Assembly: GCA_963281255.1 (NCBI GenBank)
Contig: OY725496.1
Span: 1,674,001 to 1,738,000 of the forward strand
DNA: 64,000 bases
Source: Aphrocallistes beatrix
Lineage: Eukaryota; Porifera; Hexactinellida; Sceptrulophora; Aphrocallistidae
Direction: 5' to 3'
Shown here piece after piece: positions 21,691 through 31,610 of the stretch. A model generated the notes under the pieces. The model did not search any database and had not been told where the DNA came from. It was given only the letters and a program-made list of their open reading frames with translations. Position 1 is the first letter of the stretch, and each line of letters opens with the position of its first letter. The position numbers and the translations under genes are program-made.

Positions 21691-22140
21691 CAGGTATCCC
21701 TCGCCGTTCGCGGGGGTTACGTTCCTGAGAATTGTCGCGAATGGCAAAATCGCGAACGGCAAGACGTTAGTTCAATGAGAATGGTGGGGTTACGTTCCTA
21801 GATTATAAAAACGACGCTAGATACTGTTTGCTAAATACGTTATTGATTCAATAGTTGAGCTGTAATACTCATACCAACACTGGCACAAGTAAAATGGTAG
21901 TAATAAATGAAGTGATAAATGAAAGATATAAATCCTCTAGTAGCAAACCTAAGTACCATACCTACATTGTAGATACGTGTAAGGTTATGGACTTATGCTA
22001 GCCCATAAACTACTGAAGAGAGCAACGAAAACCGCGAATAGTCGAGGGAACGAGTCGCGAATAGCAAAACAAGACTCAAAATTTTTTCCGCGAATAGTCG
22101 AAACCGCGAATGGCAACCCGCGAACGGCGAGGGTTACCTG
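21691..22140. mobile_element. MITE with CAGGTAWCCCTCGCCGTTCG ends
   Basis: A 450-bp element with ends CAGGTATCCCTCGCCGTTCG and its inverted copy at 22121-22140. The interior has repeated 'cgcgaatggc' and 'cgcgaatagtcg' words. The flanks 'tatt' and 'tatc' leave only a TA or TAT duplication, in line with mariner/pogo-type MITEs. Non-coding. Confidence 0.8.
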
Positions 22141-22455
22141 TATCTCTATCTCTGTAAATATATGCCCAAATTCTTAGTTCTCAATTCCTAATATACTTTT
22201 TATAACGGTATATATATGATTCATTGATAATAATTGTACTACATCCTTTGGAATGTTAAACTTTAGATTTTTATCATGTGATGACGTAGCATTTTTCTGA
22301 AAATCCTAATTTGGAAACTAAAAGTCGTAGACTCTCGTTCTAACTTCCCAATATACTTCTAGTGCTAGGACTGTGAATTATTATTCCCAATTGGTTCAAA
22401 ATATTCGGGGTTAGGAGGAGCCTCACAGAAATTTGTAGATTTTCAGTATACTATA

Positions 22456-22964
22456 CAGTCGACTCTCGTTAATACGAACACGGATAAGGAGTACAATCGG
22501 ATAAGAAGTACAAGTTTTGATTCCCCAACCTAATCTATGGCAAAATATATACAAACGAACTCCGGTTAACACGAACACGGATAAGACGAAATATCGGATA
22601 ATAAGTACGATTTGTGGGTCCCCTTCAGTGCGTTTTCAATAGTAAATACATCGGTTAATACGAACACGGATAATACGAACAGGTGTGTGCCTACGAGCAC
22701 TTTGAATATGGTACTTAGTATGTACGTAGATAGATACTAGACAGATATTTCTCAATGAAAATACAGTCGAATCTCGTTAATACAACATGGATAATGAGTT
22801 TTCTATTTGACAAGTACAATTTAATACTCTCACGTAGTTATCAATATGTATATTAAGTATTTTGGACAAATGTGGCTATGTTCGTACTTCGGTTAATACG
22901 TACTCCGGATAAGGAGTACAAATCTCCACGGTCCCTTGGTGTACGTGTTAACGAGAGTCGACTG
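22456..22964. mobile_element. TA-flanked MITE with CAGTCGACTCTCGTTAA ends
   Basis: A 509-bp element with perfect 17-bp inverted ends CAGTCGACTCTCGTTAA, TA on both sides and internal repeats of 'aatacgaacacggataa'. A further partial terminus (acagtcgaatctcgttaat) lies at about 22765, so the element may be a doubled or nested pair. pogo/mariner-like, non-coding. Confidence 0.85.
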
Positions 22965-24189
22965 TATTTGCTATTTCCCCAAAATTTGTCTGGATTATTT
23001 CTAAATCATCATTATAAATTCGAATAAATGCCTATAAATGCTTTTATTTGTCCTTAATAGCTCATTTTGCATTGTTCTTAACATTTAAACTTAAAATCTC
23101 TATATCTCGGGACTTTAAAATTTCAAAATTGACTGTCTTGAAAATAAAAAAAGTCAAATTGGGTTGAGATAAAGGGTTGACAATTTCAAGAGTGGTTCTA
23201 TATCATTAGGCGATGAAAGTACGACCAATCGATTTTCGATAGCTTATAACCTAGTGATATTATTACTGATTTACCATTAAAAAACAGATGTACTTTTTTA
23301 CAGATCCATATAAAATTAGCAATTTTTGTCATTTTAACTTTCTTTTGGTCCTATGAGGTGCCAGATATGATACTCTATCTATGATTCGATTTTGGAAGCA
23401 TTTGTTTCTGGCGTGTCCTAAAAGATATTTTGAGCTGCCGGGGGTCTACCATTAGGATGTGCTTTCGGAAAACGAAAGAACAGACTTTGAGGCACTATAT
23501 CTCAAAAACTAGAAATGAGAATCGAAAGCGGTTTGCAAAGCTTAAGTATTTCTAGAAGGAGATATGTCCCCACGCTTCACATCTCTTTTAGCTCTACTTT
23601 CATCGTATGCTGTAAGCCAAATCATATTGTTTTTTGCGGATGGTATCCTTAAAGTGGATCTATTCATAAAGGAATATGTACTCAAACTGAAGGAAATATT
23701 TATTTTTGATTTTAAATTAGTAATCTACACATCCTATTCATGCATAATTGGGGGCCTCCACTCAATTGTTAACTCCAGGTTTTAAAAATCTACCTTTGAA
23801 ACCTGATGCTATTTGTTCCTAGTCACGGCCATTATATATGATCGCGAATGGTGGCATAAAGTGGCATAGGTTGATTATTTTCTACTTGAGGATAAAAATT
23901 TGTATTGAGAGTTTTAAAAATTTGTATTTTGGATGTGCAGTTGTCGAATTTGAAATAAAAAATGGAATATTCTTACAGTTCCAGTGCATATTCCGTTCTG
24001 AATATGTCTTTTTAATACTATTTGTATAAAGGTTTTCATGGTGGGCGAACACTTCTGTCCGGGTAGTATATTCGAGGGCGAATTTTAAAAGCCCGAGTTT
24101 CAAAGGTTATCACTGTTTTGTTTGCAATTCATCCAATCACAGCATTGTTAACGCTCGTGAATGCATTAAAACTAAGTGGCGAGTGGCTA

Positions 24190-24858
24190 TTTCGATTGCG
24201 ATTCTATGGACTTTAGCATTCCGCAGTTTGATAACATTTCTTTGGATGAACACGCAACATTGGCAGAATTCTCAATAAATGCAAGAGCATTTTTGCAGAA
24301 ATCCCAAAAATCCATGAGAGATTAAGTCGACAAAACACACTTTAACTTTGATAAACCTGAAACCAATACGTCAAAGGTTACTACGTTCTCACCAACAATA
24401 GTGTCTAAAATAAACTCTTAAATAGATGAGATGCTAGCAAATGGGTCCATCGTCATTTTTGGGAGAGTAGAATGATTTTGTAAAGGAAGAAAGACAAATC
24501 CTACAGATTTGCTGCGAGTTGCCGAGATATTAACGAAGTATCGAAGTAAGACATTTATCCCATGTCCGACTTGACGGAGTGCAATCACAATCTTGGATAG
24601 ACGTTTACCCTACTGAAGCGTTCCTATGAATGAGGAGGATATGGAGTTTGATTTTGTATCTTCTACAGGCTGATATTAGTTCAAAAATCTTTGCGTATGG
24701 ATTAGTACGTAACTTCAGGCTACGTATTAGAGAGAGAGGTGACAATGCTCTAAAAGAAAAGACCTGTACCTGGCTTCATACATTATCCTGACTTTAGATC
24801 ACATCTACTATACCAGGAAGAGATACTCTTCATTGTTTTGAACGCACTGGGGTTAAGT
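24190..24858 (+). mobile_element. Fossil Ty3/Gypsy pol, first part
   Basis: A retrotransposon of the Ty3/Gypsy (Metaviridae) kind, recognised by weak similarity at about 24480-24640 to the start of the reverse transcriptase, in the order expected with the second part at 25777-26340. It is a broken fossil with numerous breaks and no LTRs that I can find. Divergence suggests an old insertion. It is split by the hAT element at 24859-25776. Confidence 0.5.
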
Positions 24859-25776
24859 CAGGGCCGGCGAGAGGGGTTTTTTTTGAGGTAAAACGGGGGA
24901 CCCGGGTCGGCATGTGAGTGTTTCTTTAGGTTTTTATAATATTGAGTATGGGAAAATATTCATTGTGCCTTGTACATAATACATCTTTTACCACAATATG
25001 AATTCCTTTGTTACACTAATATTTGCTATGATCAGTATTGAGTACACATTCTATTATAACTTCTCCATTTTCTAATTTGAATGAATTGTTTTGATTAATT
25101 AAATCGACTTTACATGTTTTGCAGCTAGTTACACTAAGTCCTCTCTAATTGTCCACCATTGGGTAGTGGGATCCTAAGTAGACAATTTGAGAACCCTGGA
25201 CAATTAGAGAATTCGAAGTGTGTGTGCACATAGTACTCCTATTCTGGCAAGTGGAAAAATAGAGACCCTGGACAATTACAGAGGTGGACAATTAGAGTGG
25301 ACCTACTGTAATAACTCTTCTGATCAGTTTGTTCTCAAGTCGTTTTTAAAATGTTGTGATCATTTAAATGTACTTACGATCTAAAGTTCTCTAATTTCGG
25401 TCGATCTGACAAAATCTGACTATTTTGTTTGCGAAAGAAGTTAACGGAAATGCGTATATCAATAAAATTTTTCAGTATAAATAATGTAAAGACTCTCAAC
25501 CTGAGAGGGTTCAAAATATTACTGTCCGTTTTTCATCGCGTTACTCTTTATCTATAGAAAGAAAAGGAAAAAAGATATACATTCCAGACAAAACTATATT
25601 ATAATGAAATTCGTCCCAAAAATGTAGGAGACAGAAAAATTGAATAACACAACTTATGGGCACTAACACCTAGTCATTTTTAATATATGTATTTTGAGTC
25701 AAACTATATTTTAATTTAGAGAAGGGGCCCGTATATATACCACTTCTGGGACCGTGTTTTGCTCACGCCGGCCCTG
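24859..25776. mobile_element. hAT element with CAGGGCCGGCG ends
   Basis: A 918-bp element with ends CAGGGCCGGCG and CGCCGGCCCTG. The flanks GGTTAAGT (24851-24858) and GGTTTAGT (25777-25784) form an 8-bp duplication with one mismatch. The interior is AT-rich and non-coding and holds the MITE at 25132-25308. Confidence 0.85.
25132..25308. mobile_element. TA-flanked 177-bp MITE
   Basis: The ends CACTAAGTCCTCTCTAATTG and CAATTAGAGTGGACCTACTG are inverted with a few mismatches, TA on both sides. The interior repeats 'ggacaattagag'. Non-coding, nested in the hAT element. Confidence 0.85.
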
Positions 25777-26340
25777 GGTTTAGTTACTTGATTCCAAGCT
25801 TTAATTCGGTTAATGATTACCCCTAAAGAGGGAAAGCATTGCAACCAATGCTGGAAAGGATCACTACCTTTCCAAGACCATCCTCTAGGAAAAAGATCAG
25901 CCATCTCACGGGTCTGCTAATTGAAATAGACTTTATATCAATTATCAGACCCATGAATTATTATAGAGAGTACTTACTAAGTGTGGTTCAGCTGGCAAAA
26001 CCGCCTACACAATGTAATACGAGAGGAAATTCGAAGATACCTGTCTGAAGAGTGTAGTTTGAGCTACAAAGGATTGTTAGACCCGCTAACAGCCGATTAT
26101 TGGGTGCTTGCCTTCCTAGATTGGAGTTTCCCTTTATCGTCGGGATTGATGCATCATTTGCCAATTGTCATCATAGTTCTTACCCTGGTTGATATTAAGA
26201 GTGCTATCCGTCCGATTGAATCATATTCCTCAGGCTTGAGTACTGCTCAAAGAAGGTAATCTGCTGGAGTTTAGAGACCTGGCGATTGGAGGACCATTTG
26301 CAGATTTTGTTTCCTGATTCGAGTACTCAGATAGGTGGTT
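25777..26340 (+). mobile_element. Fossil Ty3/Gypsy pol, second part
   Basis: Continues the fossil at 24190-24858 after the hAT insertion. At about 25900-26000 there is similarity to the 'NYYR-F' stretch following the reverse transcriptase palm, and at about 26090-26180 to the start of the RNase H domain. Clearly broken, with several breaks; no LTR, protease or integrase part seen. Confidence 0.5.
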
Positions 26341-26551
26341 TAAACTAGTCATATAATCCCATCCCGTCCATGAGGAGCCTTGTTTTTGTTTTCTAATTGT
26401 CGCAAGAATTATGATGAATTTTGGCGTTTTAATTTCTTTGTTTTATTTAAACATTTCTTTTGACCCTAAATTTACTATGCTTTTAATGATGACCAAAGAT
26501 ATTTAAAATTTTATCCTATATAAATGGTAACTCTACATTGATTTTTTCTAG

Positions 26552-26814
26552 AAAAGGAGATATAGGATGCCTTAAGAATTTATTGTCCTGCATAGGAAGT
26601 TCTTTTGTCCAGAATCACACAGATATCCTTAAAGGAATCATGCGGATTATTCCATTCTTGACCTATGGCGATGTTAGTTGCATGCAACTTATCCTTGATC
26701 ATTTCTCTAAATATCTAAATTATGAAGAATTCGATTATGCTCCTTTATCGGAACATTCTCTATATCTGGAATGCTTTTGTTCAATCACAAGCGGTATATC
26801 TGTTGATGATACAG
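26552..26814 (+). CDS. UBR4: UBR4-like E3 ubiquitin ligase, internal exon
   Basis: An 87-codon exon with acceptor tttttctag and donor G|GTAATA. It starts with the last base of a codon and ends with one extra base. It reads KGDIGCLKNLLSCIGSSFVQ, then YGDVSCMQLILDHFSKYLNY and HSLYLECFCSITSGISVDDT. From memory, the C-terminal region of animal UBR4 has GDMEKMQTLVERFKPYCNF followed by LDCFCKIAAGI at the same spacing. UBR4 (p600, Drosophila pushover) is a ~5,000-residue N-degron E3 ligase; this segment lies upstream of its C-terminal hemi-RING module. The final G joins GA of the exon at 36660 to give Gly, preserving frame. Confidence 0.85.
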
Positions 26815-26997
26815 GTAATAAAGTAAAATAATTTTATTTTAGAAATTTAACCAATCTTTGATTATTTGAATTTTTTATGTTCTTATTCTATTTTCGGCCT
26901 TTAGCAATTCGCTCTATTGGAAATTATTATGTTTCTTGTTTAGATAATATCGAAAATTGTGAAGTATTCTTACTATTAAAACTCGATTAATGTGTGT

Positions 26998-27000
26998 ATA

Positions 27001-27082
<82 letters not shown>
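26998..27082. repeat. (TA)n microsatellite
   Basis: About 85 bp of almost pure TA inside a Hel-N copy. The isoleucine-tyrosine frames on both strands here are translation of this run. Confidence 0.95.
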
Positions 27083-27086
<4 letters not shown>

Positions 27087-27108
27087 GTCTCAAAAGTTCT
27101 GCAACAAC

Positions 27109-27651
27109 CAGGGTTGGGTTTTGTCCGTCCAAAACAGGTTTTGGACAGGGCAGTGGAAAAACCTGGTTTTAACCGGTTAAAACCTGACAAAACTGGACAA
27201 AACCTAATAGAAACTGTAAATCATTGCAGTGGGTACGAAACAGTTTAGGATGGAAAGAGAGCGAGGACAATGAATGGATTTTCTTGCTAACGCCTGTTTA
27301 TTGCCATAACTATATTTTGTATTCGATTTATCATGGAAGACACGAACAACACTTGGACAAAACCTGGACAAAACTTGGACAAAACTTGGATATAACTTGG
27401 ACAAAACCTGGACAAAACTTGGACAAAACCTTTACAAAACCTGGACAAAACCTGGACAAAACTTGGACAAAACCTGGACAAAACCTGGACAAAACCTGGA
27501 CAAAACCTGGACAAAACTTGGACAAAACCGCTAATGAGGAATATGAATTAAATTTTGAGGTTTTGTCCACCCAAGAGGTTTTGGACAGGACGATTTTAAC
27601 CTGGTTAAAACCACTAGGTTTTTTCCAAGTGGACAAAACCTGCCAACCCTG
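27109..27651. mobile_element. hAT MITE carrying a GGACAAAACCT minisatellite
   Basis: A 543-bp element with ends CAGGGTTGGGTTTTGTCC and GACAAAACCTGCCAACCCTG. It is flanked by a perfect 8-bp duplication GCAACAAC (27101-27108, 27652-27659). Much of the interior is a 12-bp tandem array. Confidence 0.9.
27350..27531. repeat. 12-bp tandem repeat GGACAAAACCTG/TT
   Basis: About fifteen units of TTGGACAAAACC or CTGGACAAAACC. Because 12 is a multiple of three and the unit lacks stops, long frames open on both strands (KPGQNLDKTWT-type and SRFCPGFVQVL-type repeats). These are artefacts. Confidence 0.95.
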
Positions 27652-28232
27652 GCAACAACCAATTTTACTTTGTTAATTTGACTAAGATCACTTGATTGTA
27701 TTCCAAATTAGTCTCCATAAATGAAATCTAGCACCCTTCTAGCATAGAAATGAGCTCAACTCATTACGCAAAAAACATTTCTTATAAAATTTTAAATAAT
27801 TACAGACCAATTACTCCAAAATTTGGAGCTCAAAAGTGCAAAGTTTGAAGATCACTATTTTTCTAATGAAATATTACATCAATCACTTCTACTAGTATAT
27901 TCTGTAATTGATTCATAATACTAAAATAATATTATTACTTTTGAATTATGTAGCTGTAATCTTCGATAAGAACGAGTATTTTAAAGTATAGCCATAAAAT
28001 GTACTTGAGATGTGAGATTTTTTATTGAGTTAAAAAATATTCTTTACGAGACAATGAATTATATGATCCATCATTGCAAATAAATTGAGAAATACAGGCC
28101 ATTGGAATGCAAAATAATTAAGATAATCCTCTCTTATTTTTGATTAAAATGAGGTATCAGATGTTCGATCTATTTATCTATGTATAATACATTAGTAAAA
28201 TTCTTTGCAGAACTTTTGAGACACCCTGTATA

Positions 28233-29261
28233 TAGGGTTGCCAGATTTTCAAAATGCCAAACCCGGACAAAATTTATTCTCTAAAGAAATGCTTATTGTT
28301 ATGTTATATAATTTTAAATCTGTATCAATAACTTATCGTCAAAATATACAGAATACATAAATAATCAAGAGAAATTATAAATTATATTTCGTCTATTAGT
28401 TATTGCGGGTAAACTAAAATCTCAGAGAATAACAATTTGAAATAGCAATTTGAATGTAGGTAATTCACTGTAAACCAGAGCTACAAAGACACATAAAATG
28501 ACCCTTGACCCACGTGACTACATATCTACATATCCTAATTCATCGTTGAAGCCATTGAACACAGAAACAAAAATAAGATTCCAAGTACAGTAGGACGTCA
28601 GTTATCCGAACGGGTTGGGACCGCGGGGGTTCGGATAACTGAAATGTTCGGATAACTGAAGTTGTTATTTGATTCTATAGCAAAGTTGGTCAGTAGTACT
28701 AAGTAGTCATAATGATGAATATGGATAAAATACGTATGTAGGTATCATCAATAGTATATAAAATGATGGCAGTGTAATAATTTCAATTATCAACTCAGGA
28801 TGCATCATTTATACATTTATTATATTTTAGTTTGGTCAACCAAGGGGTTCGGATAACTGAAGTGTTCGGATAACTGAAGTGTTCGGATAACTGAAGTTCG
28901 GATAACTGAAGTTCGGATAACTGACGTTCTACTGTATACTCATTACGAAACATGTTAGGCAGTTAGGGTCAGTACTAAGTAGTATACGTACACTATGGTA
29001 GCATTACAAATCAGTAATAATCCAAATTTCACAAACTTGCACTCTTTCTTCAAATATTAGAGAGTGACACGTTTGCAGCAGAGCAATAGCTAACTAATTA
29101 ACTTAGATACAGATAGAATAAATTGACAGTCCTGAGTAGTGAGTAGTCGGACAGGACTAAAAATTCTCCAAACCCGGACAAATTCATCCCATTCCCGGAC
29201 TCCGGACAAATGGCTCGAAACCCGGATTGTCCGGGTCAAACCCGGACGTCTGGCAACCCTA
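28233..29261. mobile_element. hAT-type element with TAGGGTTGCCAGA ends
   Basis: A 1,029-bp element with ends TAGGGTTGCCAGAT and TCTGGCAACCCTA, flanked by a perfect 8-bp duplication CCTGTATA (28225-28232, 29262-29269). The first copy of that duplication overlaps the end of the neighbouring MITE, so this element inserted later. Subterminal 'cccggacaaa' words repeat at both ends. It contains the MITE at 28588-28934. Non-coding. Confidence 0.9.
28588..28934. mobile_element. TA-flanked MITE, ggataactgaa repeats
   Basis: A 347-bp element with ends CAGTAGGACGTCAGTTATCC and GGATAACTGACGTTCTACTG, TA on both sides. The right end has five repeats of 'gttcggataactgaa'. pogo/mariner-like, non-coding. Confidence 0.9.
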
Positions 29262-29801
29262 CCTGTATATATATATACTATATATCTGTAACGAATTGAT
29301 TGAAGAAACTGCCAGGCGCAGAAAGCTGATTTTTGGCATGTGAGAGTATTTTGGCTATGGCTCCAGCTAGTTCTGAGCTCAGAGCAAAATGTCGACTCAT
29401 CATGGAATTATGACGTCATTGTCACATTTTAAAAGTTAAGCAACACAGTTATTCGACCATAACTCAGCCATTTTGGATGATAAAAGGCTGAAATTTAAAT
29501 AGAATGTGTATATAAATATACCGCACATATGATGCAACTATCATCAAAAAATAATGACTCATCATTTAATTATGACGTCATTATTAAGCATCAAAATTTT
29601 GAAATTGACAATTTTGATGATTTTTCGATAACAGTAGGACAGACGTATTTAGAGATGTTTTCTCCCTTATAATTAATCAATGTGACTCTAGGCGCCCGCT
29701 GGGCGCCTCTGGCAGGTACAAATTGTCCGCCTGTCGCGCAGCGCAAGCAAGCGAAGCGCGCTTGTTCAATTGATGTTTTAATAATATTGTCCATAAAGGT
29801 T

Positions 29802-30168
29802 TAAAAGGTTTATTGATTTATATACCCCCCGAATCCATGCTTGTATGTTCTCAAGGAGTTTACAATCTGGGTGAGGTGCTAAACCTACTGATAGTTGCTG
29901 ACCGTGCTGTATGCATATTATAGTGTGTTACAGAGAAAAACTCGGCTAACAGTAGGCAAGAAAGATAGCACCTAACTAACTTTACCTTTAAACGAGATGA
30001 CATCCTTAGTACTTTCAGCTCACTAAGGTTCTGCGAGAGTGTAAGCTCAGATTACATCACCAAAGCAATTTAATTGAGAGTAAAATGAAAATGATTAGAG
30101 CGAGGGGTTAGAACACGTGACCTAAGTCTTGGTATTCAAACGCCCTAACCACTGCACCACCCAAGCAG
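29802..30168 (-). mobile_element. tRNA-derived SINE
   Basis: On the minus strand the element starts at 30168. It has a tRNA-like head: an A-box-like TGGTGCAGTGGTTAGGGCG (30141-30159) and a B-box-like GTGTTCTAACCCC (30104-30116) at tRNA spacing. The body is unrelated to the head. A 9-bp duplication ATAAAGGTT flanks it (29793-29801, 30169-30177). It is too diverged and long to be a functional tRNA gene. SINEs are moved by LINE reverse transcriptase; an L2/CR1-like LINE is nearby. Confidence 0.8.
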
Positions 30169-30177
30169 ATAAAGGTT

Positions 30178-31163
30178 GATAAATCAATCAAATATTTATA
30201 GTTAATTTGGACTCTCTATTTGCTCTAGAAAATTCTAGGCTGAGACAAAATGTGCAACTTAGAATTATTACTTCTTTGTCACCTTTTCAGGGTGTTTCCT
30301 ATATAATAGTATGTATAAGAGACAGTTCGAGCTGTAATGTCTTCCCTAGCAATAGTTGTAAAAATATTAATGATTTTTTTGTGATGATTGTACATTTTAT
30401 AGACATTCGGACATAACGCTTCGATTTTTAAAATACACTAAATCATCACAATAACGCAGCATTATATTGAGAGATAGAGTAAAAGGTGTAATAAAATTTT
30501 CAACTTGGATGTTTCTCTAAAATTATGTTAAACTGTTAGGAAACATGAATTTGTTCTAAAGTAGAATAAAATTAATAGGAGAGTGAGAGTGAGCATTTTG
30601 GAGAGTATTATGTATAAGAGCAAAGAAAAAGTGGGTATTTTCGAGTGGTATTTTTATTTCGTGGGGGGGGTGGGTGATTATCATCTTTTAGAATGCATGG
30701 GGGAATGAAAGTGAGGATTCAATAATTTCATTCAAAGAAATATCTGCGACGAAACTTTCGCCATTCCTCTGAAAGCGTTTCCTTTTGGGGGAATCACATC
30801 AAGACGGCTAGCATGACACCAATACTAATTGAAACAATGCTATTATGTTGTACTAATAAGTATTCAATAGTTATCTGCCCAGTTTCTAAGTCAAATTAAT
30901 ATGATAGGAAGTACCATAAAATAATTAGATTTCAAATTACCATTGCGATTTCGGGTATCAGACTACTCTTTAAAAGAGCAATACCATAGTCTAGTAACTT
31001 ATGTACTGAATTGTAATTGGAAACATGAATATAATTTTCCCGAAAATTATCCAGGGGAAAATTTGAAATGATAATTGTGTGGAATAAGTATGTATTCGCA
31101 TAGTCAGGTCTAAACCTTCTGTTAATCGGGTCAGTATCACGTACGAAGTCTATTTAATTGGCT
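30178..31163. other. AT-rich stretch, no gene seen
   Basis: About 1 kb. 30225-30300 looks like a worn Hel-N scrap (ctgagacaaaatgt, cttctttgtcacctttt). A G-run with 'gtgggggggg' lies at 30661-30668. No exon or RNA gene recognised. Confidence 0.35.
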
Positions 31164-31272
31164 CAAATCTTTCGGTTAATCGAGTCAACATTTCGGTTAA
31201 TCGGATCAACATTTCGGTTAATCAGGTCAATCTTTGGTTAATCTGGGCAACATTTTGGATAATCGAATCGAA
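31164..31272. repeat. ~21-bp tandem repeat TTTCGGTTAATCRRGTCAAC
   Basis: Five or so imperfect copies of a unit reading 'atttcggttaatcgggtcaa'. No inverted termini were found around it; it may be the core of a decayed element. Confidence 0.7.
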
Positions 31273-31610
31273 ATTTGGCTAATTACTATTGTCAAAATTC
31301 GGACTATGTATTACGTGCGTATTTGAGGTTCATTGGTCAACCTTCGATTACGTAATTTGATAAACAAGGTACAGTATATGTAATTTTTTATGGCTAATTA
31401 AGTAATTTCGTCAGAATGTATCCTATATCCAATTGTTAAATACAAACTACGTAGAATTATAATTAAACCATGGGGAAAGTATCACATTTAGTGCGTATAG
31501 CATCCAGCAATTCGTATACATGCTACGTGTATGTGTATATTTCCGAAATTGCGAATTTGCAAAAAATTCCATATTTGTCCAAACTTCCATTTATCTGTTT
31601 TCAATTAAGA

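Larger units (their letters stand above)
20450..23648 (+). mobile_element. TTAA-element, near full length, three insertions
   Basis: The ends GGATACTCCCTTTGAAAA (left, diverged) and GCGGATGGTATCC (right) are followed by TTAA on the right and TTAT on the left. After removing inserts at 20699-21064, 21691-22140 and 22456-22964, about 1.87 kb remain. This co-aligns by eye with 55603-57518 along its whole length. No open frame is conserved. A TTAA target suggests the piggyBac or Kolobok superfamilies. Confidence 0.8.
20394..24066. mobile_element. Tc1-like element containing nested elements
   Basis: The left end CAGTACCCGGACAAAAGC, preceded by TA, and the right end 'cgaacacttctgtccgggtag', followed by TA, are inverted Tc1-type termini. 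Most of the interval is the TTAA-element at 20450-23648. What remains (20394-20449 and 23653-24066, about 0.47 kb) is non-coding and similar in size to the MITE at 40509-40979, so the host element was a Tc1-type MITE. Confidence 0.75.
27083..28228. mobile_element. TA-flanked MITE with GGGTGTCTCAAAAGTTC ends
   Basis: The ends GGGTGTCTCAAAAGTTCTGC and GCAGAACTTTTGAGACACCC are perfect inverted copies flanked by TA, at the edge of a TA run. The termini resemble the 'agggtggctcataagttctg' family at 9658, so both may be mobilised by related mariner-type transposases. Interrupted by a hAT MITE at 27109-27651. Non-coding. Confidence 0.85.
26967..29764 (+). mobile_element. Hel-N copy opened in its TA run
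   Basis: The 5' end TTCTTACTATTAAAACTCG follows A at 26966, and the 3' hairpin ends GCGCGCTTG at 29764 before T. The copy is interrupted right after its (TA)n run by elements at 27083-28228 and 28233-29261. The remaining 3' part (29270-29764) is normal Hel-N. It begins only ~150 bp after the UBR4 exon donor. Confidence 0.85.

Noticed and set aside
26914-27190. Isoleucine-tyrosine frames on both strands
   Set aside because: Translation of a (TA)n run.
27224-27676. + strand frame of 150 codons with KPGQNLDKTWT repeats and mirror frames on the minus strand
   Set aside because: Translation of a stop-free 12-bp tandem repeat inside a hAT MITE; open on both strands for the same reason.
30098-30168. 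tRNA gene on the minus strand
   Set aside because: The A- and B-box-like parts are present, but the cloverleaf stems do not close and a 300-bp body with a flanking duplication follows; called as a SINE instead.
30207-30416. + strand frame of 69 codons
   Set aside because: Its start overlaps a worn Hel-N-like scrap and no domain is visible.
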